Shown: positions 9,399 to 19,834, counted from the first letter of the stretch. The stretch is 64,000 bases of DNA from JALORV01 sp963766365 (GCA_963766365.1 CAVXZK010000006.1:1-64000), one strand, 5' to 3'. Program-made: numbers and translations. The notes: generated from the sequence alone by a model not told the origin.

Positions 9399-10466
9399 TC
9401 AGGCTACGGTAATATCTTTAGCAAGGTAGACGTCCTGGATGAGATTTAACAGGGCTGAACCGTCCTTCATGGGACGTTGAAATGCTTTCCGCCCGGAAAT
9501 CAATCCCATGCCGCCTGCTCTTTTATTGATGACTGCCGTCATAGCGGCTTCGGCAAAATCATTGTCACCCGAAGCGCCACCCGAGTTGATCAAACCTGCC
9601 CGTCCCATATAGTTATTCAAAACCTGATATCTGGTCAAATCGATCGGATGATCCGTAGAAAGTTCGGAATAAACCTTATCGGAAGTTTTTCCATAACTCC
9701 CCAGTTTTTTCGCAACCGCTTTATACCCGCCATTATTTTCGGGTAATTTTTGTTTTATAATATCAGCTTCAATCGTAACCCCCAGGTGGTTAGCCTGGCC
9801 GGTGAGATCCGCTGATACATGATAATCTTTACCATCAATTTTGAATGAGGAATTACGAAGGTAGCACCACAAAACGGTTACCAGACCAAGTTCGTGGGCG
9901 TACTGGAAGGCTTCACTAACTTCGATAATCTGCCGGCTTGATTCTTCCGAACCAAAATAGATCGTTGCACCCACAGCAACCGCACCCATATCGGCGGCCT
10001 GTTTGACATCGGCAAACATGATCTGGTCAAAATTATTGGGTGCTGTCAGCAGTTCATTGTGATTAATTTTTACAATAAATGGAATTTTATGTGCATATCT
10101 GCGGGCCACCGCACCAAGAACCCCTAAAGTTGATGCACAGGCGTTGCATCCGCCTTCGATTGCCAGTTTTACAATATTTTCAGGATCAAAATAGATCGGA
10201 TTAGGCGCAAAGGAGGCGCCTCCGGAATGCTCGATACCCTGATCCACCGGAAGAATCGACAAATAACCCGTTCCGGAAAGTCTGCCGCTATTGAATATTG
10301 ATTGCATATTACGTAATACCGATACCGATCGGTCGGAATCGATCCAGACACGGTCTACAAAGTCTGGTCCGGGGAGATGCAGCATACTTTTATCTACTGT
10401 TTTACACTTATGATCAAGTAAATCCTTGGTGGCATTACCAAGATATTTTGTGATTTTATCCATCAT
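9399..10466 (-). CDS. fbaB: Class I fructose-bisphosphate aldolase (FbaB/DhnA type)
   Basis: The enzyme reversibly splits fructose 1,6-bisphosphate into dihydroxyacetone phosphate and glyceraldehyde 3-phosphate through a lysine Schiff base, in glycolysis or gluconeogenesis. It has 355 residues, typical of the bacterial/archaeal class I FbaB type rather than the zinc-dependent class II. Visible landmarks are ILPVDQGIEHS near residue 72, the active-site region FIVKINHNE, VAVGATIYFGS, and the phosphate-binding GLINSGGASG and GGMGLISGRKAF near the C-terminus. ATG 10466 has AAGGAG eight bases upstream (a second ATG follows directly). It is cytoplasmic and is transcribed as a single gene, with its own terminator. 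Confidence 0.9.
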   Translation of the reverse strand: MMDKITKYLGNATKDLLDHKCKTVDKSMLHLPGPDFVDRVWIDSDRSVSVLRNMQSIFNSGRLSGTGYLSILPVDQGIEHSGGASFAPNPIYFDPENIVKLAIEGGCNACASTLGVLGAVARRYAHKIPFIVKINHNELLTAPNNFDQIMFADVKQAADMGAVAVGATIYFGSEESSRQIIEVSEAFQYAHELGLVTVLWCYLRNSSFKIDGKDYHVSADLTGQANHLGVTIEADIIKQKLPENNGGYKAVAKKLGSYGKTSDKVYSELSTDHPIDLTRYQVLNNYMGRAGLINSGGASGDNDFAEAAMTAVINKRAGGMGLISGRKAFQRPMKDGSALLNLIQDVYLAKDITVA

Positions 10467-10561
10467 GGTATTTTCTCCTTTGAAAAATTCCTCTGGGCTT
10501 TTTATTTCTTTAAGAATATATATTTTACGAAAAATGTCAGAACAAATAAATAGATGGTCGG

Positions 10562-12623
10562 CTAATTCTTTTGTTGATCTTTTTCAACATATACCGGGAG
10601 TAATATTCTAAAATTGGTTCCGCGTCCAATTTCGCTGTCAACGGTAATCTGGCCACCATGCTCAAGGATAATCTGGTACACAATCGATAATCCGAGACCC
10701 GTACCGTAGGATTTAGTGGTAAAAAACGGATTGTACATATTATTGAGGGTATCGCTATCCATGCCTACACCGGTATCTGATATGATAATTTCATTGTAAA
10801 CATCCGAGAATAGTTTTGGAATTCGTTGCCGGCGATCGATCATCAACTGTGTTTCCTCGGGCAGACGGGCACGAATTGTTAAGGTACCGCCTTTGGTCAT
10901 CGCATCAATTGCATTGATCAGGAGATTAAAAAACACCTGTTCTATCTGATGGAAATCGACAAATATTTCCTTCAGATCACGTGAATAAATTTCTTTGACG
11001 ACAATATTGTTTTCCTTTATCTTACGTCGAAAAAGTGGCAGCACTTCATGCAAAATATCAGGGATTTTACACCTGACCGGATTGGGTCTCTGCGGTTTGG
11101 CATAGGAGAAAAATGATTTAAGCAGTTCATCAAGCCGGTTAACCTGCCGGACAATACGCTCGACATATTCTACTCTGCCCTGATCCTCCTGAAGTTCTTC
11201 CTGCAGCGTCTGTGCCATTGCTTTGATACCTGCCAAGGGATTCCGGATTTCATGTGCGATACCGGAGGCCAGAACACCCAGCGAAGCCATCCGGTCCATC
11301 CGGATAATTTCCGCCTGCAGGCGTTTTGTTTGAGATATTTCCATGAAAGTCATAGTATACCGGGGCAATTTCCCTTTGGAGATATCATAGATCGAATACC
11401 CCATGTAAAACGTCCTGTCCTCTTCCCGAACCACCATCATTTCCTGTCTGAGGACCGGAAATTCATTTTTTTCAAGATATTTTTTAATTTCAATTGGTGC
11501 CTGTGGTCCGAGAACCTGATTCAGGATAAGCTTTTCCGAAGGCTTTACCCGCAGGGCCAGTTGGGAAAATTTATTCATATAGAGGATCTCAAACCGGCGG
11601 TTGAAAATGAGGATACCAAATTTGAGCGCATCGAGCATCTCCTGGAGATCTGGTGATAATTCTCCTGCTTCCATGGCAGGCATATTGCGAAGTAATATCC
11701 CCTCCAGATGATAGATCATTTTTTGTACGGTAATCATACTGAGGGCAATATCGTTTTCGTTGAATGTCGGCCTTGAGATCTTGTTGATCAGAGCGAACCC
11801 GCCAACGGGTTTCTGGATCACCATCAATGGAATGAACATCAATGATCGGATTCTTTTAACAGTAGATTCTTCTGTTTCCTGAACAAAAGGATCCGTAAGT
11901 GTCTGGCTCTCAAAGACAACCGGTTGATTTTTTAGAAAGGCATTGCGAACTTCGCTTCGGCTAAAATCAAAACTAACCAAATTTGTAATTTCGTCAATCG
12001 ATTTGCCGTAAGATTTCTGCAAGAGCATCTTTTTTTTATCTTCATATTCAAAAAACAAAACCTCTTCTGCGGCAAAAGTCAGCTCCATACGCTGGGTAAA
12101 CTGAGTTTGTAGTGTGAAAAAATACTCTGCATTAGTTCTGCACTCACCCAGGGAAGGAATCTGGAGGATGGTATCCAGGTGATAGATCAGTTTTTTCTCA
12201 CTCTCAATGACGTCATCATACAGTATACTTTTCTGTTCCAGCTTCCTCAGGGCAGCCATGTTTCTACAGAGTGTGATCAATTCGAGTTCATCATATGGCT
12301 CCATGAGAGAGGCACTGTATTCATCTGCATGAATTTCCCGGCGGTAATTCGAGCTGCTTCTCATGAAGAATAAAAAGGAAAGGTACTGAGGAGGTATCAT
12401 TCGGCGGATGAAGCTCAAAGATATCTTTAAAGGCGAGATCCGGATTGGTAAAACTGTCTATGATTATCAGGTCAAAAACCTGGGTATTAAAGTTGGAAAA
12501 AGGGGCTTCTTCAAAGGAAAGATGAATGAATTCTGCTCCCGTCGGCTGCAACTGAGTATTTAGTTTACTGGCACGTTCTTGATCATTCGAAATACAGGCT
12601 ATTTTTACAGGTTCAGATTTCAT
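10562..12623 (-). CDS. Hybrid sensor kinase: receiver-GAF-PAS-HisKA-HATPase, one frameshift
   Basis: The joined frame encodes 686 residues. Residues 1-120 form a receiver-like domain (KIACISNDQ, FDLIIIDSF, VPFLFILHEK, then ADEYSASLMEPYDELEL). A GAF domain follows at about 170-320, then a PAS domain (FGILIFNRRFEILYMN) at about 340-450. The histidine kinase has the H-box LASGIAHEIRNPLAG, the N-box NLLINAIDAM, and the G boxes ISDTGVGMD and GTGLGLSIVYQI. An extra base, most simply in CCC 12337-12339, splits the receiver from the rest; removing one base gives 687 codons exactly. It starts 14 bases after the Crp-type regulator gene and is the last gene of the lapA operon. The input signal is unknown, and there are no transmembrane segments, so it is cytoplasmic. 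Confidence 0.8.
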
Positions 12624-12637
12624 TCCGGTTAAATCGG

Positions 12638-13315
12638 TCAGGAAAAATCTGAACGAAACGATTCATAATCAAGAATAATAATCTTATTGCCTTCTTTGCG
12701 CAAATATCCTTCTTCGGAAAGGGTTTTTAAAACACGCGAGATGGTTTCACGGCTGGTGCCAGCCATATTGGCAAGATCTTGCTGCGGTGGAAGTTTGGGG
12801 ATTTCCACCTGCCCTTTATGAATTTTACCGGAATCGTCGGCTATCCGTAAAAGCGTACTGGCTACTTTTCCGGTCGCATTTTGCAGAGAAAGACTTTTTA
12901 TCTGTGAATCACTCCGGCGCAAACGATGGGCCAGCTCTTTCAGCAGATTTATCGCAATTTGCGGGTAATCATGCATCATTTTCAGGAAATCCTCACGGTG
13001 GATCACCATGATCGTTGAATCTTCCAGGGTCACGACATTGGCAGAACGTGCCTGACCGTCCAGTATGGACATTTCGCCAAAAAAATCACCCTCACTGAGA
13101 ATAGAAAGGATAACCTCCCGACCCTCCTCGCTGATTCGGCTGATTTTAACACGTCCTTCCAGGATTACAAACATGGTAGATCCGACTTCTTCTTCGATAA
13201 GAATCATATTGTCCTTACGAAACACCTGTCTGACTGCAACTTTTGATATTTCGCCCAGATCATGATCGCTCAGTTCAGAAAAAAGTGGTACATATTTCAG
13301 GAGTGATATATCCAT
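12638..13315 (-). CDS. Crp/Fnr family transcriptional regulator
   Basis: The protein has 225 residues. Residues about 10-125 are a cyclic-nucleotide-binding-type beta-barrel (MILIEEEVGSTMFVILEG, EGDFFGEMSILDGQARSA). The FFGEMSILDGQARSA segment resembles the phosphate-binding cassette of cAMP-binding members, so a nucleotide ligand is plausible. A dimerisation helix follows, and then a Crp-type winged helix-turn-helix with the recognition helix in LANMAGTSRETISRVL. There is no cysteine cluster of the Fnr kind. ATG 13315 has AGAGGTG upstream. The gene lies 15 bases after the SPOR gene stop and 14 before the sensor kinase, within one operon. Confidence 0.88.
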   Translation of the reverse strand: MDISLLKYVPLFSELSDHDLGEISKVAVRQVFRKDNMILIEEEVGSTMFVILEGRVKISRISEEGREVILSILSEGDFFGEMSILDGQARSANVVTLEDSTIMVIHREDFLKMMHDYPQIAINLLKELAHRLRRSDSQIKSLSLQNATGKVASTLLRIADDSGKIHKGQVEIPKLPPQQDLANMAGTSRETISRVLKTLSEEGYLRKEGNKIIILDYESFRSDFS

Positions 13316-13330
13316 GGCACCTCTGTAAGA

Positions 13331-13999
13331 TTATTGGGTTTTTACAATCCGATAAGGAATGTTATATTTTTTCTTTAATTCCTGAGCATAATCTCTCGTC
13401 TCATCAGGATCATTTTTTCCGTTTATCCACACACAGAATAAGGGTTTGCCATTAATTTGGCGGTCAACAATTTTGGCTTCCACGTGTTGTCGGTTCAACA
13501 GATTAAGCATTTTTTGCGCATTATCCCGATAGCTAAAAGCACCGACCTGAATGGCATATAAAGCCTCCCCTGGTGATGAAGGCGGTACCGGTGTTTTGAC
13601 CGTTACGGAGCTGATTTTCCCTTGAGGCGGTCGTGATGGCTTCACCTCTGCAATTTCGGCGTACCCTGCCGCTTTTACATAATATCCGCGTGCGTAATAA
13701 TACTGGGCCAGTTTCACAGCAGTGACATGCCTTAACCAGCCGTCGGCCTGTTGAAATAGATCCTCATAAACCGTGAGTGCCTCTTCCCCGTTTTCATTAA
13801 ATACAGTCCTGAAAAAGATTACATCCGAAACCTGACCGGCGCTTTCCGGTAGGGTGGCCAGACGTTGCTCCAGCTGCTCCATTTCACGGGCTTCATACAG
13901 GGCATATAAGGTGGAAATATCCTGGGCAGTAGATAAACCATGCAAACAGATGGATGTAATACACAGTAATAAATAAAATTTAAGATGTGCTTTGTTCAT
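13331..13999 (-). CDS. Exported SPOR-domain protein
   Basis: The protein has 222 residues from ATG 13999, chosen because the signal peptide follows directly (MNKAHLKFYLLLCITSICLH); an upstream in-frame start at 14023 is possible. Residues about 35-125 are helical and TPR-like. Residues about 150-222 are a SPOR domain (LYAIQVGAFSYRDNAQKML ... IPYRIVKTQ), which binds denuded septal peptidoglycan. The likely place is the periplasm at the division site. The 5' end overlaps the lapB stop by 20 bases, so the two are translationally coupled. Confidence 0.75.
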   Translation of the reverse strand: MNKAHLKFYLLLCITSICLHGLSTAQDISTLYALYEAREMEQLEQRLATLPESAGQVSDVIFFRTVFNENGEEALTVYEDLFQQADGWLRHVTAVKLAQYYYARGYYVKAAGYAEIAEVKPSRPPQGKISSVTVKTPVPPSSPGEALYAIQVGAFSYRDNAQKMLNLLNRQHVEAKIVDRQINGKPLFCVWINGKNDPDETRDYAQELKKKYNIPYRIVKTQ

Positions 14000-15060
14000 T
14001 CTTCTCACTAAATTTACGCTCAATCAATTCAACAGCCATTTTTGCCGCATCTTTATACTGGCTTTTATCAAAAAGCACTTTTACCATCTGCGTCTGAACC
14101 ATATCCTGATCGATTTCCTTCTTCTGGGCTTGTTGCAGCAGTTTAAGGGCATCTGCATATTCCCCTTTTTTTCGATAGATATCAGATAACGCAATAATCA
14201 CATCGATATCGTCTTCATTTTCCTGCAACATATTTTGATACAATTCTTCGATCTTACTGAACTGACCTTTTTCATAATGCGCTCTTTCAAGCCGGTCAAA
14301 AGCGAGATAAGCTTTTTCGGGGACTTTCCGACACAAATCGTTCCAGGCATTTATAGCATCATTGGGGCGGTTTTCATTCCAGTATGAATCCCCGAGATGC
14401 AGATAGGCCTCGGCACATTTTTTGTCCAGTTTTATGGCATCTTTGTACATAATTCTTGCCGCACGTTCATCTTTTTCGTTAGCGTACACGTGCACCATCA
14501 AAGACTTTATACCTGGCCAAATTTTGCTTGCCCTGCGGGGTGCCCGCTAAGTTACTTTCTTCATACAATTCAAAGGCCTTTTGCCAGTCTTTGCGTTCCT
14601 CGTAGATTTTCAATAAATATGGAGCCACCCAATCAATCATCGACTTATTTTTACGAAGATCGTCCAGTAAATTCTCAGCTTTATCAAAATACTTTGCCAA
14701 CCAGTAATCCAGGGCAAGATTCTTACGGATCTCGATCTTCAGTTCTGCGTCAATATTTCCACGCAGCATTAAATCTTTGTGAATCCGGATCGCATTGTTA
14801 TACAAACCTTCCTGCCGCAGAATAACGCCTATTTTTAAATAGGCGTCCAGATTATCCGAATCATGTCTGACAGCCTCTTTAAATTTCTCGATTGCCCGCC
14901 GGTTTTCACCGTCAGCCATATAACGCAGTCCGTCAAGATAAGAAGTATCCTCCCCTGTGCGTACTCTTTTCCGCTCATAGTAGATATACAGGAAACTGAG
15001 GGCAACAGTAATAAACAACAGGATAATCAACCAGAATTCAATCGAGAGCGAATTTTCCAT
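13980..15060 (-). CDS. lapB: LapB/YciM-like TPR membrane protein, one frameshift
   Basis: The joined frame has 359 residues. An N-terminal membrane anchor (about residues 8-28, FWLIILLFITVALSFLYIYY) is followed by TPR repeats (LDGLRYMADGENRRAIEKF, AEAYLHLGDSYWNENRPNDA). In E. coli, LapB controls LPS synthesis by directing LpxC to FtsH. An extra base in the AAA run 14500-14502 splits the frame; removal gives 360 codons. The usual C-terminal rubredoxin-like zinc motif of E. coli LapB is not seen, so this is a shorter variant. The gene follows lapA by 12 bases with GGAGAC as its ribosome site. The lapA-lapB order supports the name. Confidence 0.75.
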
Positions 15061-15072
15061 TGGTTAAGTCTC

Positions 15073-15414
15073 CTAAAGATCCGTCGTTGTTATTTCGCTA
15101 TCGATCTTGGTATCGGCATCCGGAATCTCGTCAATGGACATATTGCGTAATCCATCCAATTCACGAAGTAGTTTCGACTTTTCTTTTCTGAGGGCACGAA
15201 CTTCTGATTTGGCATTCAAAACATAGGAAGAGAGAATAATTGCCCCGACAATCGTACCGATGAAAAAGGTAATAAAAATGACGACGATAAGATTAACATT
15301 TTGGTAAGTTGTTTGAAACAGATGGATCGTAACATATTGTCCCAGATTCATCGCAAAAAACCATAGCACAATCGCACCGATGATGATCCAAACAAATACA
15401 CCGAGAATGCGCAT
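15073..15414 (-). CDS. lapA: LapA-domain inner-membrane protein
   Basis: The 113-residue protein has two transmembrane helices (about residues 3-23 and 41-66, with LIVVIFITFFIGTIVGAII in the second). A cytoplasmic coiled coil follows (SEVRALRKEKSKLLRELDGL). This is the layout of LapA (DUF1049), the partner of LapB in LPS assembly. ATG 15414 has GGAGT seven bases upstream. It is the first gene of the operon that continues through lapB, SPOR, Crp and the sensor kinase. Confidence 0.8.
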   Translation of the reverse strand: MRILGVFVWIIIGAIVLWFFAMNLGQYVTIHLFQTTYQNVNLIVVIFITFFIGTIVGAIILSSYVLNAKSEVRALRKEKSKLLRELDGLRNMSIDEIPDADTKIDSEITTTDL

Positions 15415-15500
15415 GATAACTCCATACTTAAATTTCTATTATTTCTTAATATAGCAGAGTAAGACTGAAGTTAAATAAAATGCCTGATAATTACAAGCAT

Positions 15501-16571
15501 TTATACCGGGGTGTCGTTGGCGAGATTTGAATCGAGGGCATCAAATTCCAGGTCGTACCGGTCATCACTAAGAATATTTTTAAGGATTGCATACAAGTTT
15601 GGATCCCAGAGACCGGCTTCGGTTTCTTTATCCATGATCTTAAGTGCTTCATCCTTTGAAAGCGCTTGGCGGTATGGGCGTTCGGTTGTTAGCGCATCAT
15701 AGCAATCAACCACGCCTATGATCCGGGCATGAATCGGAATTTCTTCTCCCTTTAGTCCATCGGGATAGCCGCTGCCATTAAACCTTTCCTGATGGTAACG
15801 AATGACCGGCAATACCGGTTGAAGTGTTTTCAAAGGCCGGCATATATTTTCACCGATAACCGGATGGGCTTTTACAATCTCGTATTCCGCCTCGGTGAGC
15901 GGTCCGGGTTTGAGTAAAATCGAGTCGTCAATGGCAATTTTACCAATATCATGGAGGACTCCGCCTCGTTTAAGAATCAGTTGATCGGAATCGGACAATT
16001 TGAGGGCTTCTCCGATATATTGTGCAAGAATTGACAACCTTTCGCAATGGCCTTCGGTATATTCATCTTTGGCCTCAACAGCGCGCGCCAGGCTAAAGAT
16101 AACCTGTTCCGCATGCTCCAGTTCGTTGATATAACTGCGCAATTTGAGCAGGTTTTTTACACGTGCCAGTAACTCATATACATTGAATGGTTTGGAGATG
16201 AAGTCATCAACACCGGCATCAAGTCCCCTCAAGCGGTCCTGCTGACTGTCAAGGGCGGTAATCATCACGACGGGTACCAGCCGCGTTTTCGGATCATTCT
16301 TGATGACTCTGCAGACTTCAAAACCATCCATACCGGGCATGACCACATCCAGCATGATCAAGTCCGGAATGATTGTCTTAATAAATTCAAGTGCCTCATA
16401 CCCGTCACGGGCAGAGTAAATCGCAAAACTGTCATCCTGACGATTCAATACTTCGGATACCAAACGGATGTTTTCAGCGGAATCATCAACCACAAGAATC
16501 GATGATTTATTTAAATTCATTGACCTGGCGGATACAGCCGCTTCAGAATCATTTTCTGCCAACTGGTTCAT
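15501..16571 (-). CDS. Response regulator with HD-GYP domain (probable cyclic-di-GMP phosphodiesterase)
   Basis: Residues about 20-145 are a receiver (ILVVDDSAENIRLV, phosphoacceptor Asp in DLIMLDVVMPGMDGFEV, Lys in DFISKPF). Residues about 160-340 are HD-GYP, with GGVLHDIGKIAI, EIVKAHPVIGE, RYHQERFNGSGYPDGLKGE and GVVDCYDALTTERPY; the GYP triad and HD residues are intact, so hydrolysis of cyclic-di-GMP is expected. The ATG at 16571 overlaps the korB stop as ATGA, so translation is coupled to the oxidoreductase; a TTG at 16580 is an alternative start. No cognate kinase is adjacent in this operon; the receiver-kinase at 10562-12623 lies in the next operon. Confidence 0.88.
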   Translation of the reverse strand: MNQLAENDSEAAVSARSMNLNKSSILVVDDSAENIRLVSEVLNRQDDSFAIYSARDGYEALEFIKTIIPDLIMLDVVMPGMDGFEVCRVIKNDPKTRLVPVVMITALDSQQDRLRGLDAGVDDFISKPFNVYELLARVKNLLKLRSYINELEHAEQVIFSLARAVEAKDEYTEGHCERLSILAQYIGEALKLSDSDQLILKRGGVLHDIGKIAIDDSILLKPGPLTEAEYEIVKAHPVIGENICRPLKTLQPVLPVIRYHQERFNGSGYPDGLKGEEIPIHARIIGVVDCYDALTTERPYRQALSKDEALKIMDKETEAGLWDPNLYAILKNILSDDRYDLEFDALDSNLANDTPV

Positions 16572-17563
16572 ACTTGCCAAATATCACCCGTAAAAAATAA
16601 TTCTTTTAGATTTCCTGCACCTTTGCGTTCAATTTCGTCACGAATCTGGCTGCTAAGCAGATCTTCGTAGCGAGGTGTCTCGATATTCCGAAAAACACCA
16701 ACCGGTGTCGGCAGATTTGGATTGTACGTCATCTTTGCCAGCATACCGGCAATATACGGTGTCGGTTCATTTTCTTTAAATATAGACACCCGTCCGGGTC
16801 TGGTATTGTGATCCAAATCAATAATATGCACATCCTTACCATCGGCAGAAATCCCTTTATCTTTACCAAATTTTAACGGCTGGTTATGATTTAAATATAA
16901 AATATTTTCATCTTTTGTCGTCTTGTCGGTCAGGTCTGAGAAGGCGCCATCATTGAATATATTACAGTTTTGATATATTTCCACGAATGAGGTCCCTTTA
17001 TGGGTAGCGGCTCTTCTAAAAATATCAACCATGTGCGCCGGTTCCCGGTCAATTGTCCTGGCTACGAATGTCGCGCCGGCGGTAAGCGCCAACTCTACCG
17101 GATTCACCGGTTGGTCAAGCGAACCATGGGGGGTAGATTTTGTTATCTTTCCAAACTCAGAGGTCGGAGAATACTGACCTTTTGTCAGCCCGTAAATTCG
17201 ATTATTAAACAGGATTACATTGATATCGATATTTCTCCGGAACAGGTGCAGAAAATGGTTGCCACCAATACTCAATGCATCACCATCACCGGTAATCACC
17301 CACACCGATAAATCGGGATTAGAGAGTTTAATACCACTGGCTATCGGAATCGCCCTGCCATGTATGCCATGGACACCATAGGTATCAACATAATACGGAA
17401 ATCGGCTGGAGCAACCGATTCCGGCCACAAATACTATTCGTTCTTTTGGTACACCAATATCAGGTAGTACGCGGCGCATCTGGGTCAGAATGGAGTAATC
17501 ACCACAGCCGGGGCACCAACGTGGCTCCTGCGACGTCTCAAAATCTTCTTTTGTCAACTTCAT
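16568..17563 (-). CDS. korB: 2-oxoacid:ferredoxin oxidoreductase, beta subunit (KorB)
   Basis: KorB binds thiamine diphosphate and a 4Fe-4S cluster and, with KorA, converts 2-oxoglutarate and CoA to succinyl-CoA with ferredoxin as acceptor (reversible). The 331-residue protein has the cluster motif RWCPGCGDYSIL near residue 15, further cysteine in GIGCSSRFPYY, and the TPP motif GDGDALSIGGNH ending in NNRIYGLTKGQYSPTS. It overlaps the korA stop by four bases (ATGA). A pyruvate or other 2-oxoacid specificity cannot be ruled out by sequence alone, but the gamma-alpha fused KorA partner and close isocitrate dehydrogenase favour 2-oxoglutarate. Confidence 0.92.
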   Translation of the reverse strand: MKLTKEDFETSQEPRWCPGCGDYSILTQMRRVLPDIGVPKERIVFVAGIGCSSRFPYYVDTYGVHGIHGRAIPIASGIKLSNPDLSVWVITGDGDALSIGGNHFLHLFRRNIDINVILFNNRIYGLTKGQYSPTSEFGKITKSTPHGSLDQPVNPVELALTAGATFVARTIDREPAHMVDIFRRAATHKGTSFVEIYQNCNIFNDGAFSDLTDKTTKDENILYLNHNQPLKFGKDKGISADGKDVHIIDLDHNTRPGRVSIFKENEPTPYIAGMLAKMTYNPNLPTPVGVFRNIETPRYEDLLSSQIRDEIERKGAGNLKELFFTGDIWQV

Positions 17564-19409
17564 TTGTCACCTGTCAGTAAACGGTTGATCTCCTCTTCCA
17601 GTTCACCGGTCCGCAATGGCAGACCGCGCACCATATTAAAACCCAGGGCATCAACCAGATATTCTGCCCGGATCAGCTGACGCAGCTGACCCAGATTGAT
17701 CTCAGGTACCAGTACCTGTTTAAATCTGGTAATAATTTTTCCTAAATCGCCTGGAAGCGGATTTATCCATCGGAGATGATAGTGGCTTACCTTTTTATCC
17801 TGCTGCCATAATTTGCGCATAACGGCATGAATGGTCCCATAGGTACTTCCCCACGCAATGACCAGAACATCCCCTTCCGGAGGTCCTTCCAGATCCGGCT
17901 TTGGGACAAAATGATCCACATGACGCACTTTTTCCGCTCTCAGGTGTACCATCCGGTGATGATTTTCGGGATCATATGACACATTCCCGGTAATATCCTC
18001 TTTCTCGAGACCGCCGATACGATGTTCCAGCCCAGGTGTTCCCGGTATGGCCCACATACGGGAAAGCGTTTCGGGCTTGCGGTAATAGGGTGCAAAAGTA
18101 GCGGGATCTCTTGCAAATACGACTTCGATTTCCGGGAGTTTTTCCGGATCGGGAATCAGCCATGGTTCCGCACCATTGGCCAGATAACCGTCGGAAAGTA
18201 AAATAACCGGTGTCATAAATCGTATTGCCACCTGAACCGCTTCAAACGCCGCCTGAAAACAATCTGCCGGACTTTTTGCTGCAATTACCGGTAATGGTGC
18301 TTCGGCGTGCCGGCCAAAAAGTGCCAGATTCAGATCCGCCTGCTCTGTTTTGGTCGGCAGCCCGGTACTGGGGCCACCCCTTTGAATATCAATCAGTAGC
18401 AACGGAAGTTCGGTTATCACCCCTAGACCGAGGGCTTCTGATTTAAGTGCAAGCCCTGGACCACTGGTTGCGGTGACTCCGATAGCACCCGTATATGAAG
18501 CGCCAAGTGCTGCTGTGATCCCGGCAATTTCATCTTCTGCCTGAAATGTTTTGACACCGTAATTCTTATACTTCGACATGATATGCAACACTTCACTTGC
18601 GGGGGTAATCGGATACCCGGATAGAAATACGTTTAATCCGCTTTTCTCACCCGCCGCGACCAATCCGAGGCAAAGCGCTTCATTTCCGTTGATATTACGG
18701 TATGTGCCCTTCTCTATTTCGGCAATCGGAACTTCGTAACTGGAAGTAAACATTTCCGTTGTATTGGCAAAATTATATCCGGCGCGTAAAGCCCGCGTAT
18801 TTGCTTCTACCAAAGCCTGATCATTTTTAAATTTTTCGTTAATCCAGTTTTCGGTTTTCTCAAGCGGACGGGTATACATCCAATACATCAAACCCAGAGC
18901 AAAAAAGTTTTTACACCGGTCCATCGTGTTCTTGGGTAGATTCATATTCTCCAATGCCCGGCGGGTCAGGGTCGTGATCGGAACGATGAAAAGTCTGAAA
19001 TTTGTCCAGTGAATCGTCCTCAAGTGGATTTGAGTGTATAACCGGCTAATTTTAAATAGCGCTCGGTAAACGCATCTTCGTTAGCGATTATGATCGTATT
19101 CATCTTCAAATTACCGATGTTGGCCTGCAAGGCAGCCGGATTCATTACAACCAGTACGTCCGGAGAATCTCCCGGTGTGAAAACCCGATCGCTGCTAAAA
19201 TGAATTTGAAAACCCGATATGCCATAAAGGGTGCCGGCCGGAGCCCGAATCTCAGCGGGAAAATCGGGTAATGTACTAAGATCGTTACCTACCATGGCTG
19301 TTGTCGAGGTAAACTGATTTCCTGTGATCTGTATACCGTCGCCTGAATCCCCGGCAAAGCGGACGATTACATTCGGAATTTGGTGTGTTGTTTTTGGCGG
19401 TACCGACAT
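17560..19409 (-). CDS. korA: 2-oxoacid:ferredoxin oxidoreductase, fused gamma-alpha subunit (KorA), two frameshifts
   Basis: Residues about 10-150 are the gamma domain (VIVRFAGDSGDGIQITGNQ) and residues about 200-615 the alpha domain (GNEALCLGLVAAGEKSGL, TATSGPGLALKSEALGLG, the CoA/TPP-side segment SDGYLANGAEPW). Two extra bases, in TTT 19029-19031 and AAAA 18989-18992, break the frame. Between them a third frame carries the family segment NPLEDDSLDKFQTF. Removing both gives 615 residues, the normal length. ATG 19409 has AGGAG six bases upstream. It is first in the operon korA-korB-HD-GYP. Confidence 0.88.
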
Positions 19410-19545
19410 TCTGACTCCTGCAGATGATATTATCAATTATACTTGAATTTGCCTGTTAATATTCCAAGGCAGCGTATGATTTTCTAAAATTGGTTAAAGT
19501 ATTTCGAAGTTGGACGATTATTGAAATTAAATGGAGGAATACAAA

Positions 19546-19746
19546 ATGTCTTTTTTACAAAAAATATTCAGCAAAAAAAAAGCAGATACCATAAACATGA
19601 AAATGGTATCGGTTGATACAGATATCTCCGATTTCAATATGTTCATGGATAGTGGCTCGGATCGACAGGATACAGATTTGAATGAAATGAATGATCACCT
19701 CAAGTTTATCAGTGGAGGCGCCAGCGGATTGAAACGCAGGCTTTGA
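19546..19746 (+). CDS. Small protein of unknown function, 66 residues
   Basis: ATG 19546 has GGAGGA seven bases upstream, a strong ribosome site that would overlap an ATG at 19531 if that were the start. The product begins MSFLQKIFSKKKADT, with a short basic amphipathic N-terminus, then an acidic middle (VDTDISDFNMFMD) and a Gly/basic end (GGASGLKRRL). I recognise no family. It lies alone on the plus strand between the divergent korA gene and the convergent lipoprotein gene. Its reality rests on the ribosome site only. Confidence 0.45.
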   Translation: MSFLQKIFSKKKADTINMKMVSVDTDISDFNMFMDSGSDRQDTDLNEMNDHLKFISGGASGLKRRL

Positions 19747-19834
19747 ACATAATATTTGTTTTTGCGACGCCTTGATCAACCTCTATTAATTTCTGCGCCC
19801 ATTGAACTTCCTATTCTCCACCAGCAGATTATCC

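Noticed and set aside
18989..19031. Programmed ribosomal frameshifting in korA and other split genes
   Set aside because: The shifts occur in unrelated genes, in both directions, in runs as short as two bases, without slippery heptamers or downstream structures. korA would need two shifts 40 bases apart. Sequencing error fits better.
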